Origin: an uncultured Lachnospiraceae bacterium
GTDB taxonomy: Bacteria > Bacillota > Clostridia > Lachnospirales > Lachnospiraceae
Direction of reading: 5' to 3'
DNA length: 64,000 nt
Assembly: GCA_946631295.1 (NCBI GenBank)
Contig: CAMOZY010000007.1
Location: 1 to 64,000, forward strand
Shown here: piece by piece, positions 17,263 through 25,500 of the stretch
Layout of the letters: every line of letters begins with the position of its first letter
How positions within the stretch are numbered: position 1 is the first letter of the stretch
Made by a program: the position numbers and the translations under genes
The notes under the pieces: model-generated
Told to the model about the DNA's origin: nothing
Seen by the model: only the letters and a program-made list of their open reading frames with translations
Databases searched by the model: none

Positions 17263-19151
17263 TGAATTCAGACGGATTATTTCTTTCAAACGACATTCTT
17301 ATGTCGGTTGAAAAGCCTGAAAGATATATTGGGCACGAAGTAAATTCATGCATAAAGGACCCTGAAGATATCAGGGTCCGCTTTGTAATGTGTTTTCCCG
17401 ATGTGTACGAGATAGGTATGAGTCATCTGGGAATACAGATACTCTATGACATGTTTAACTCTTTTCCCGATGTATGGTGTGAACGAGTTTATTCACCATG
17501 GGTTGATCTTGACAAAGTAATGAGGGAAAAGCATATTCCGCTTTTTACCCTTGAATCGCAAAGGCCCGTACGTGAAGCAGATTTCCTCGGCATAACGATC
17601 CAGTATGAGATGTGTTATACCAATATACTTCAGGTACTTGATCTTTCAGGAATACCTCTTGCATCTGCAGACAGAACCTGGGAGGATCCGATTGTAATTG
17701 GTGGAGGACCTTGCACATATAATCCCGAACCGATAGCAGAATTTTTCGATATTTTCTATATAGGCGAAGGCGAGACAAGGTACAGAGAACTCCTCGACCT
17801 TTATGAGAAGTGCAGGGATGAAAATGTATCCAGGGAAGAATTTCTTTTCAAAGCATCTCAGATACCGGGGCTTTATGTTCCTTCGCTCTATAATGTTGAA
17901 TATAACGAAGATCAGACTATAAAGAGCTTCCTTCCGGCAAAAGAAGGCGTTCCTGAGAAGATACGAAAGGAAGTCGTAAAGGACCTTGATGACACATATT
18001 ATCCTAAAAAGCCTGTAGTTCCCTATATAAGATGTGTACAGGACAGAGTGGTTCTTGAGATAATGAGAGGATGCATCAGAGGATGCAGATTCTGCCAGGC
18101 AGGTGAACTTTACAGACCTGTAAGAGAAAGAAGCGTGGATAAGCTCCTCGAAACAGTTTATCAGATGCTCGATTCCACCGGATATGAAGAGGTCTCATTA
18201 AGCTCACTTTCATCAAGCGACTATACGCATCTTCCCGAGCTGCTTGATAAGCTGATTGTTGAATGCGAAAAGAGAAAAGTAAATATCACCCTTCCTTCTC
18301 TCAGAATTGATGCCTTTTCACTTGATGTAATGAACAAAGTAGAGGATATCAAGAAAACATCAGTAACATTTGCTCCTGAAGCAGGTTCTCAGAGGCTCAG
18401 AAATGTTATTAACAAGGGCCTTACCGAAGAGGATATCCTTTCCGGTTCCGCTCAGGCTATAAAGGGAGGATGGACCAAGTTCAAGTTCTATTTCATGCTT
18501 GGACATCCATTTGAAACAGATGATGATATACTAGGTATAGGAGATCTTGCTAATAAAGTCGCAGCCGAATTTTTCGAGCTTGTTCCTAAGGATGAAAGAA
18601 AGAACGGACCGATATCGATCACTGTAAGCACCTCATTCTTTGTTCCAAAGCCATTTACCGCTTTTCAGTGGGCTCCGCAGTGCACACAGGATGAATTCAT
18701 CAGAAAAGCTTATGTATGTCGCAGTGGCATAGCATCACAGCTGAATCAGAAGAGGATACATTATAACTGGCATGATGCAGATACAAGTGTCATAGAAGCC
18801 CTTCTTGCAAGAGGCGACAGAAGAGTTGCCGGGGTTATCCGTAAGGTATACGAAAAAGGCGGTATTTATGATGCCTGGTCCGATTATTATTCACATGCAA
18901 GATGGATCGAATCACTTGAAGAATGCGGACTTGATCTTGATTTCTATGCATACAGGGAAAGAGGCGGTGAAGAAATTTTTCCCTGGGACTTCATAGATAT
19001 TGGAGTCAGCAAGAGATTCCTATATAATGAATATAAGAAAGCAAAAGAGGGGCTTATTACCGAAAACTGCCGAGCAAAATGTAACGGATGCGGAGCGGCA
19101 TCATTCCAGGCAGGTATCTGTCCGGGCGCAATTTCAGCTCCGCTGAAATAG
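17262..19151 (+). CDS. TIGR03960-family B12-binding-type/radical SAM protein
   Basis: This 629-residue putative radical SAM enzyme is usually found beside DUF2344 and RNase E/G genes in Clostridia; its reaction is not known to me. The first 200 residues contain the family opening SVEKPERYIG and a cobalamin-binding-like fold. The radical SAM cluster motif is CIRGCRFCQ at about residue 271 (CxxxCxxC). A Cys-rich tail, CRAKCNGCGAASFQAGIC, could hold another cluster. The last codons (PGAISAPLK and stop) lie inside the first unit of a 40-bp tandem repeat, suggesting the natural end was altered. It overlaps hisIE by one base. Confidence 0.9.
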   Translation: MNSDGLFLSNDILMSVEKPERYIGHEVNSCIKDPEDIRVRFVMCFPDVYEIGMSHLGIQILYDMFNSFPDVWCERVYSPWVDLDKVMREKHIPLFTLESQRPVREADFLGITIQYEMCYTNILQVLDLSGIPLASADRTWEDPIVIGGGPCTYNPEPIAEFFDIFYIGEGETRYRELLDLYEKCRDENVSREEFLFKASQIPGLYVPSLYNVEYNEDQTIKSFLPAKEGVPEKIRKEVVKDLDDTYYPKKPVVPYIRCVQDRVVLEIMRGCIRGCRFCQAGELYRPVRERSVDKLLETVYQMLDSTGYEEVSLSSLSSSDYTHLPELLDKLIVECEKRKVNITLPSLRIDAFSLDVMNKVEDIKKTSVTFAPEAGSQRLRNVINKGLTEEDILSGSAQAIKGGWTKFKFYFMLGHPFETDDDILGIGDLANKVAAEFFELVPKDERKNGPISITVSTSFFVPKPFTAFQWAPQCTQDEFIRKAYVCRSGIASQLNQKRIHYNWHDADTSVIEALLARGDRRVAGVIRKVYEKGGIYDAWSDYYSHARWIESLEECGLDLDFYAYRERGGEEIFPWDFIDIGVSKRFLYNEYKKAKEGLITENCRAKCNGCGAASFQAGICPGAISAPLK

Positions 19152-19237
19152 ACGCAAGTTCGTGGGCGCAATTTCAGCTCCGCTGAAATAGACGCAAGTT
19201 CATGGGCGCAATTTCAGCTCCGCTGAAATAGTTTTTT
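19124..19237 (+). repeat. 40-bp tandem repeat, about 2.7 copies, each with a hairpin; the last copy ends in a T-tract terminator
   Basis: Units start at 19124, 19164 and 19204 with the core GGGCGCA. The first two differ by a single base near their ends. Each unit holds ATTTCAGC-TCC-GCTGAAAT, a perfect 8-bp hairpin. Only the third hairpin (19211-19229) is followed by a run of six T (19232-19237), making it a Rho-independent terminator. The first copy is translated as the end of the radical SAM protein. The array sits exactly between that gene and the signalling cassette. Confidence 0.9.
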
Positions 19238-19259
19238 AATGTTTTAGAGAGAGGGAATA

Positions 19260-20057
19260 ATGAGTAAGATAAAGGTTCTTCTGACAGGAAAGGGTTCTGT
19301 AATTATTGATGATTTCTTTAATCATCTGAATCTGGATTTTGACCTTCTGACAACCTCCTTCAGGTATGAGGATATTTCTAAACATATAGAAATATTCCGT
19401 CCCGATATTTTCATAGTATGTCTTAACGGTGAGAGAAGAGATGAACTGTTTCTTTTGGTTGAATTAAAGCGTCTGCTTACAAGAGACGGAATCACTGTAT
19501 TTATAGTCGGTTCTCATGAAGACTGTGATTTATTCAATCAGACCGTTGTATATCTTGCAGAGGAAACATTTACCAAGCCAATCTCTATAGATCAGATAAA
19601 AAACGGAATCATCACATATGTTGATGAAAAACGAAAGAAATCTGATGAGGATGCTGAACTTCAGGCTGCACTTGAAAAACTGAAGAGTATCGGAAGAAGA
19701 AAGCATGTACTTGTCATAGATGATGATCCAATAATGCTTAAGGTCGTAAAGGATCATCTCCATGATAATTATGATGTCGCTACTGCAATAAGCGGCAAAG
19801 TTGCATATAAATTCCTTGAAAATAAAACTACGGACATCATTCTTCTTGACTATGAAATGCCCGGAGAAGACGGGCCAATGGTTTATGGAAATCTCAGGCA
19901 GCGCCCTGAACTTGCCAATACACCGATCATTTTCCTTACCGGTGTAACTGATAAATCCAAGATTACTGCAGCTCTTACTCTGAAACCTCAGGGATATCTT
20001 CTTAAGCCCATCGATAAGGACAGACTGATCGGAACCATTGAAAAATTCGTAGGATAA
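19260..20057 (+). CDS. Response regulator with a degenerate plus an intact receiver domain
   Basis: The 265-residue protein has no output domain. Residues 1 to about 120 resemble a receiver fold (KVLLTG at the start, FTKP near 104-107), but the acidic pocket and phospho-acceptor Asp are missing. Residues 148-265 are a standard receiver: VIDDD (Asp154-156), acceptor Asp197 in LLDYEMPGEDG, Thr227 and Lys249 in LLKP. An acidic/Lys helix (122-147) joins them. It sits 11 bp before a hybrid kinase, which is the likely phosphodonor. The double-receiver layout suggests a phosphorelay intermediate or a protein-protein switch; no target is evident. Confidence 0.88.
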   Translation: MSKIKVLLTGKGSVIIDDFFNHLNLDFDLLTTSFRYEDISKHIEIFRPDIFIVCLNGERRDELFLLVELKRLLTRDGITVFIVGSHEDCDLFNQTVVYLAEETFTKPISIDQIKNGIITYVDEKRKKSDEDAELQAALEKLKSIGRRKHVLVIDDDPIMLKVVKDHLHDNYDVATAISGKVAYKFLENKTTDIILLDYEMPGEDGPMVYGNLRQRPELANTPIIFLTGVTDKSKITAALTLKPQGYLLKPIDKDRLIGTIEKFVG

Positions 20058-20068
20058 AGGCATATATT

Positions 20069-22786
20069 ATGGATCATCATGTTTATCTTACCGATCTTAT
20101 ATCGATAGATATGCTTCAGAAATTCCAGGATACCGTTTCCGAATATACGGGAATGGCATCTGTGATTCTTGATGATATTCTGGTTCCTATTACAACCCCC
20201 ACACGTTTTACAAAAAAATTTACAAATGATATTGGCAAAGAAAGTGACAGGGAAACGGTTAACCTGTTTACTAAATATGCATCTGAATGCCTGAAAAAAG
20301 GCAGAATGACTACCCATAAATGCAAAAACGGAATCTTTATGATGGCTGTTCCTTTTATGGCAAGCAGTATAGTCGCAGGTGTATTTGTTGGTGCAAACAG
20401 GATTGAATCAAAAAACAGTACCGAGGATTCCGATATCGGATATTATTTTGATGAGCCTAACAGAGTATTCAGAACATCCATTGATATTCTGAGAAATTCA
20501 GAATATCTTAATTCAATGGCTGTGATCATTTCAGACATGGCTCTCAGCAGATACAATGCACTGCAATCTGAAATGGAGGCCTTCATAAATGCCGGAAGGA
20601 TCGAACAGAATGCTCTTGAGATCAAGAAAGCTGCGGACATGCGTTCGGACTTTCTTGCCAATATGAGCCATGAAATAAGAACTCCCATGAACGCTGTTCT
20701 CGGAATGACTGAGATGGCTATGAGAGAAGAGCTTACTCCTACAGTCAGAGAATATCTCGCACAGATCAAATCCAGCGGTTCTGCACTTCTTACCATAATC
20801 AATGATATTCTGGACTATTCAAAAATAGATTCAGGTAAGATGGATATCATAGAAACCGAATATGAGCCACTGTCGATTTTCTATGATACGGCAAATATTA
20901 TCGCAACAAGGATCGGCTCCAAGAAGCTGGAACTTCTGCTCGATATCGATCCTCTTTTTCCATGCAAACTTTCCGGTGATTCACAGCGTATAAGACAGAT
21001 ACTTATCAATATTGCAAATAATGCTGTTAAATTCACTAATAAAGGAAAAGTCTGTATCAGTCTCGGATTTGAGGAATTATCTTCTGATGATATTCTGATG
21101 AAAGTCAGAGTCGAGGATACCGGAATTGGTATTAAAAAAGAAAACCTTACCAAGATCTTCGAATCCTTCCAGCAGGTTGATTCCAAGAGAAATCGTAATG
21201 TAGAAGGCACCGGACTTGGCCTTGCAATATGTAAGAGGCTTCTTGGTCTTATGAACGGTGAGCTAAATGTTGACAGCGTTTATGAGAAAGGAACCGTATT
21301 CTCATTTTCACTTCCTCAAAAAGTAATTGATCGTACTCCTGCCTTTTCAGTACGTGAATCTGACAAAGTGATGGTGGCAGGATATCTATCAAACAGATAT
21401 CTTGCAAAACAGTTCTACCGTGATGCTTCAAGGCTCCATGTATATTCCTGCGCTCTTGTTGATGCTGCAGATTTCGGAGACCTTCTCGAAAATTATGCAG
21501 ACAAACTCCAGACAAGATCTCTTTATGTATTTTTCGATTCTGCAAAACATACACCTCTTGTCGACAGACTGATTACGGATAATCCCGATTGTACCTTTAT
21601 AGAAATTGCTGATTTTAATACAAATTACAAATCCAAGAAAAAGAATCTTCGCATAATCCGTAAGCCGATGTCTTCCATGGCACTTGCCATGGCTCTTAAT
21701 AATGAAGAATATCATTCCAATATTTCCGATGATTCATTTGAATTTGACTTTATCGCACCGGATGCAAAGATTCTGATCGTTGACGATAATGAAGTCAATC
21801 TCAATATCGCCGAAGGTCTGCTTGAGCCTCTCAAGATGCAGGTGACAAGGGCCACCAGCGGAAAACAGGCTTTGGAACTTATAAGCAAAAATATGTATGA
21901 TCTTATCTTTATGGATCATATGATGCCGGAAATGGATGGTATAGAAACCACCAATATCATCAGAAAAGAGCATAAGGATTATGATGAGGTTCCTATTATT
22001 GCTCTTACTGCAAATGTTGTTGAAGGCACCAAGGAAATGTTCCTTTCCGAAGGAATGAATGATTATGTACCCAAGCCTATTGAGGTTCATAATCTTGTAT
22101 TTAAAGTAAAAAGCTGGCTTCCGATTGAAAAGATCAAGAAAGCATACTCTGTAAAAGAGATTACATCGGATAACGATGATGAGCTTGATCTTACAAACCT
22201 CGGAGATCTTGACGGAGAATCAGCAGTAAAACTTCTCGGAAGTGTAAAGCTATATAAAAAAGTTCTTATGGATTATCAAAAAGCCATTCCGGTTAAGGCA
22301 GAGGCTATAACTAATGCTCTGAAAGCAGAAGACTGGCCTGCATATACTGTTGAAGTTCATGCATTAAAGAGTCTTTCAAAACAGATTGGTGCAAGTGAAC
22401 TTGGGTATATGGCTGCAGAACTTGAAAAAGCCGGCAATGAAAGAAATATAGAATTCATAAGACAATATACCGAACCGATGCTTAGCAAATACCATAGATA
22501 TGAATCGTTCCTCGGTGATATGTTTGCAGCAAAAGAAGATGAGGTCATACCGGAAACTGAAAAGAGCGAAGCAACTAAAGAAGAAATTACAGATATTTTC
22601 AATGTCATGATCGAAGCTCTTGATAATCTTGATATTGATCAAATGGAAAGCTCTTTAGCTGAACTCGATAAATTCAGATATGATGAACAACAGACAGTAC
22701 TCCTTGAAAAGCTTAAGACCGAAGTCGGAAATATAGATATAGACAAATGTGACAAGATCATTGATGAATGGAAATCTCTACTGTAG
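20069..22786 (+). CDS. Cytosolic hybrid histidine kinase with PocR-type sensor, receiver and HPt domains
   Basis: The 905-residue kinase has no signal peptide or membrane helix. The order is: a PocR-like sensory domain (about 5-165); HisKA with His201 in NMSHEIRTPMNA; an HATPase domain (NIANNAVKF, EDTGIGI, GTGLGLAICKR); a degenerate receiver (about 425-550); and an intact receiver (about 575-690) with acceptor Asp616 in FMDHMMPEMDG. An HPt domain with His764 in VHALKSLSKQIG and a helical tail of about 100 residues end the protein. All parts of an internal phosphorelay are present. PocR domains generally bind small ligands in the cytosol; the ligand here is unknown. It is flanked by a response regulator and a LacI-like protein. 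Confidence 0.9.
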   Translation: MDHHVYLTDLISIDMLQKFQDTVSEYTGMASVILDDILVPITTPTRFTKKFTNDIGKESDRETVNLFTKYASECLKKGRMTTHKCKNGIFMMAVPFMASSIVAGVFVGANRIESKNSTEDSDIGYYFDEPNRVFRTSIDILRNSEYLNSMAVIISDMALSRYNALQSEMEAFINAGRIEQNALEIKKAADMRSDFLANMSHEIRTPMNAVLGMTEMAMREELTPTVREYLAQIKSSGSALLTIINDILDYSKIDSGKMDIIETEYEPLSIFYDTANIIATRIGSKKLELLLDIDPLFPCKLSGDSQRIRQILINIANNAVKFTNKGKVCISLGFEELSSDDILMKVRVEDTGIGIKKENLTKIFESFQQVDSKRNRNVEGTGLGLAICKRLLGLMNGELNVDSVYEKGTVFSFSLPQKVIDRTPAFSVRESDKVMVAGYLSNRYLAKQFYRDASRLHVYSCALVDAADFGDLLENYADKLQTRSLYVFFDSAKHTPLVDRLITDNPDCTFIEIADFNTNYKSKKKNLRIIRKPMSSMALAMALNNEEYHSNISDDSFEFDFIAPDAKILIVDDNEVNLNIAEGLLEPLKMQVTRATSGKQALELISKNMYDLIFMDHMMPEMDGIETTNIIRKEHKDYDEVPIIALTANVVEGTKEMFLSEGMNDYVPKPIEVHNLVFKVKSWLPIEKIKKAYSVKEITSDNDDELDLTNLGDLDGESAVKLLGSVKLYKKVLMDYQKAIPVKAEAITNALKAEDWPAYTVEVHALKSLSKQIGASELGYMAAELEKAGNERNIEFIRQYTEPMLSKYHRYESFLGDMFAAKEDEVIPETEKSEATKEEITDIFNVMIEALDNLDIDQMESSLAELDKFRYDEQQTVLLEKLKTEVGNIDIDKCDKIIDEWKSLL

Positions 22787-22797
22787 GAGGTTTGTTA

Positions 22798-23661
22798 ATG
22801 GATAAAAAAACTTATTCAATCGGAATCCTGTTCATGGATAATGCGCAGTGTGGATTAACGCATGATTTTTTTGCAGGAATTCTGAACGGGTTTAAGCTTG
22901 AAGCAGAAGATGCCGGATATGAAATAACATTTATTAATTCACGTGAAAAAAGACGTGACGGTAAAAAACTTCTTGAGCATGTGATCGATAAAGGCATTGA
23001 GGGAGTAGGAATCATCTGTTCAGACCTTAAGGATCCGGAGGTCGTTGAACTTCTCGGAAGTGATGTTCCCGCCGTTACAATTGATGAACCATACGATGGA
23101 ATAATATCAATCCTTTCCGATAACGAACAGGGCCTGAAAAAACTCGTATATCACATCGCAGGCATGGGACATAAAAAAATCGCATATATTCACGGTGATG
23201 ATAACAGTGTCACCTCCATAAGAATAAAAGCCTTTAAGGAAGCATGTAAAAAGATGGGAATCAATATTCCTGATGAATATTTAAGAACATGTAATTTCCG
23301 CGATATCAAAAAAGCTGCGTTCGAAACTGAGGAATTGCTCAGATTACCTGATCCTCCAACTTGTATCATTTATCCTGATGATTATGCAGCTATCGGAGGA
23401 ATAAATATAATCAAAGCATATGGCATGACAATTCCTGAGGATATATCAATTGCAGGATATGATGGAATTGACATTCCCTCCAGATATGACCCAAGGATAA
23501 CAACCATAAAACAGGATATGGACGGAATGGGTAGAACGGCAGCAAAAAGGCTCATCAATCTCATTGAATCTCCCGAAACCCTTCCCGATTACAATGATGT
23601 ATTGATTGAGACAACTCTTAGCGAAGGTAATACAGTAAAACATATAAGTGTTGAAGAATAA
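22798..23661 (+). CDS. LacI/GalR-type ligand-binding domain protein lacking the DNA-binding HTH
   Basis: This 287-residue protein is the periplasmic-binding-protein-like sensor half of LacI-family repressors. Visible are SIGILFMD, HDFFAGILNGF, VGIICSD, the typical GHKKIAYIHGD, TCIIYPDDYAAIGGI, DISIAGYDGIDIP and TTIKQDMDGMGRTAAKRL. The start at 22798 follows a strong AGGAGG; even the longest frame adds only 10 residues, so the N-terminal helix-turn-helix is truly absent. There is no signal peptide, so it should be cytosolic. It probably senses a sugar or similar ligand and may act on the adjacent hybrid kinase (inference). DUF2344 starts at the next base. Confidence 0.85.
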   Translation: MDKKTYSIGILFMDNAQCGLTHDFFAGILNGFKLEAEDAGYEITFINSREKRRDGKKLLEHVIDKGIEGVGIICSDLKDPEVVELLGSDVPAVTIDEPYDGIISILSDNEQGLKKLVYHIAGMGHKKIAYIHGDDNSVTSIRIKAFKEACKKMGINIPDEYLRTCNFRDIKKAAFETEELLRLPDPPTCIIYPDDYAAIGGINIIKAYGMTIPEDISIAGYDGIDIPSRYDPRITTIKQDMDGMGRTAAKRLINLIESPETLPDYNDVLIETTLSEGNTVKHISVEE

Positions 23662-24387
23662 ATGACTAAGATCAGAGTAAGATTTACAAAACACGGTGCT
23701 ATCCGTTATATCGGTCATCTGGATGTAATGAGATATTTTCAGAAGACCATCAGAAGAGCAAAGATCAATGTTTCATATTCAGGAGGTTATTCTCCTCACC
23801 AAATAATGACATTTGCAGCTCCACTCGGCGTCGGGCTTGAAAGTGACGGCGAATATATGGATCTTGGAATCGAAGATGAAAAGCCTGATACAAAGACAAT
23901 CATGAATGCTCTCAATGAAGCATCTGTTCCGGGTATCAGAATTCTTTCTGTAAGAGTTCTTCCTGAAGATGCAGGAAATGCAATGGCATCTGTTTTTGCA
24001 TCATCCTATGAAATAACATTCTATGATGATAAAAAAAATCTATGTCCGGATAAGCAAAAAGTAAAAGAGCTTATAGATAAAACATCCGCTCTTGAACATA
24101 TGATTTATCATAAAGAGACTAAGAAAACATCAAGAGATATAGATCTTAAGGAATTCATATACAGTCTGTATCTTAAGGATGATGATAATGATAAACCAAC
24201 CATTTGCATGACGATCAATTCTTCAAGTTCCGATTCCATCAAACCCGGATTTGTTATGGAATTTATGTGTGGTCTTGATAATATCACATTGCCTGTAAAT
24301 TCACTTCAGATAACAAGGCTGGATATGTTCATTAATAATGAGAACGGAGAACTGATATCAATGGGTGATATCGGGGCTATATCATGA
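23662..24387 (+). CDS. TIGR03936-family (DUF2344) protein
   Basis: This 241-residue protein belongs to a family nearly always found beside, or fused to, the TIGR03960 radical SAM protein. The N-terminal half is characteristic: VRFTKHGAIRYIGHLDVMRYFQKTIRRA and YSPHQIMTFAAPLGVGLESDGEYMD. Function is unproven. The expected neighbour, the radical SAM gene, is here 4.5 kb upstream because the signalling cassette lies between. Start ATG directly abuts the preceding stop, and the end overlaps the RNase gene by 4 bp. Confidence 0.9.
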   Translation: MTKIRVRFTKHGAIRYIGHLDVMRYFQKTIRRAKINVSYSGGYSPHQIMTFAAPLGVGLESDGEYMDLGIEDEKPDTKTIMNALNEASVPGIRILSVRVLPEDAGNAMASVFASSYEITFYDDKKNLCPDKQKVKELIDKTSALEHMIYHKETKKTSRDIDLKEFIYSLYLKDDDNDKPTICMTINSSSSDSIKPGFVMEFMCGLDNITLPVNSLQITRLDMFINNENGELISMGDIGAIS

Positions 24388-25421
24388 GCAGGTTAAAGAT
24401 ACAGTCCGGAGAAAAAGCTACCGCATCGAAAAACAATGAAATGCGCCTTGCTCATAACGGAAAACTGATAATCACTTTCTATAATGAGAAAAAATGTGCT
24501 TTTCTTATTTCCGAAGGAAGGCTTATTGCGGGTACTGTTCTTGATGAAAGCAAGATCAGACCTGAAGATATTGTCATAGCAATAGTAAAAGATGTCAAAA
24601 AGGATATTGGTGCCTGCTTCATAGAATATGAGGAAGGAAAGGACGGATATCTTCCCTTTGATAAGATCCCCGGTGACTTACTTCCTAAGCAGGGGGATCT
24701 TATTCCTGTTTCCCTAACAGCTCATGCTCAGAAGGGCAAACGTGCAAAATTCACTGCAAAGATCAATTATTCAAAAATAGAAAATGGTGAAGAACTCAGG
24801 GAACATTCAAAACATCTCTCAAAATTCAATTATCTTTATCGTTCAGATAACATCACGCTAAATATCAATAAAGTATTCCGGAAAGATGAATATGATGAGA
24901 TTGTTACGGATGATGAAGAAATATATCACTTTCTTCAGGAAAAAAACTTTGATATAAGGCTGTATAATGATAATGCACTTTCATTAAGTAAGTTATATAG
25001 TCTTGAAACCCAGGTTTCAGAGGCACTTTCAAGACAAGTCTGGCTCAAATGCGGTGGCTATCTAATATTTGATCATACTGAAGCTATGACTGTAATTGAT
25101 GTCAACAGTGGAAAATACACACCGTCACGAAATACTGATAAAGAATCTGCATATCTTAAGGTTAATATTGAAGCAGCAACTGCAATCTGCAGACAGTTAA
25201 GAACAAGAAATCTGTCGGGTATCATAATAGTAGATTTCATCAATCTTGATAATAAAGAAGATCAGGATATTCTACTTGAAATTCTTCGGGCAGAATCAAA
25301 AAATGATACAGAAGCTGTTACAGTTATCGATATAACCCAGCTTGGACTTGCAGAGATCACACGAAAAAAATCTCTGCCTTCGTTATATGAGCAGTTAATA
25401 AAAAGTTCCAATGATAATTGA
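24384..25421 (+). CDS. Ribonuclease E/G family protein, short form
   Basis: This is an endoribonuclease of the RNase E/G catalytic family. The 345 residues include an N-terminal S1-like region (IVKDVKKDIGACFIEYEEGKDGYLP) and the DNase-I-like catalytic core. The two metal-binding Asp lie in VIDVNSGK (Asp239) and IIIVDFINLD (Asp284). The protein stops soon after LAEITRKKSLPSLYEQL, so the zinc-link Cys motif and the small dimerisation domain are missing and it is shorter than typical RNase G. Whether it still makes a dimer or tetramer is open. Clostridia often place rplU just downstream; here rplU is elsewhere. Confidence 0.87.
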   Translation: MSRLKIQSGEKATASKNNEMRLAHNGKLIITFYNEKKCAFLISEGRLIAGTVLDESKIRPEDIVIAIVKDVKKDIGACFIEYEEGKDGYLPFDKIPGDLLPKQGDLIPVSLTAHAQKGKRAKFTAKINYSKIENGEELREHSKHLSKFNYLYRSDNITLNINKVFRKDEYDEIVTDDEEIYHFLQEKNFDIRLYNDNALSLSKLYSLETQVSEALSRQVWLKCGGYLIFDHTEAMTVIDVNSGKYTPSRNTDKESAYLKVNIEAATAICRQLRTRNLSGIIIVDFINLDNKEDQDILLEILRAESKNDTEAVTVIDITQLGLAEITRKKSLPSLYEQLIKSSNDN

Positions 25422-25500
25422 GCAGGTATATATATTCATTATATCTTTCCGACAATTTATAAACTCATAATAATTGAGAATATTTCATCGAGGAAGTTAT

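Noticed and set aside
19124-19237. CRISPR-like array
   Set aside because: The units are back to back without unique spacers, there are fewer than three full copies, and no cas genes are present.
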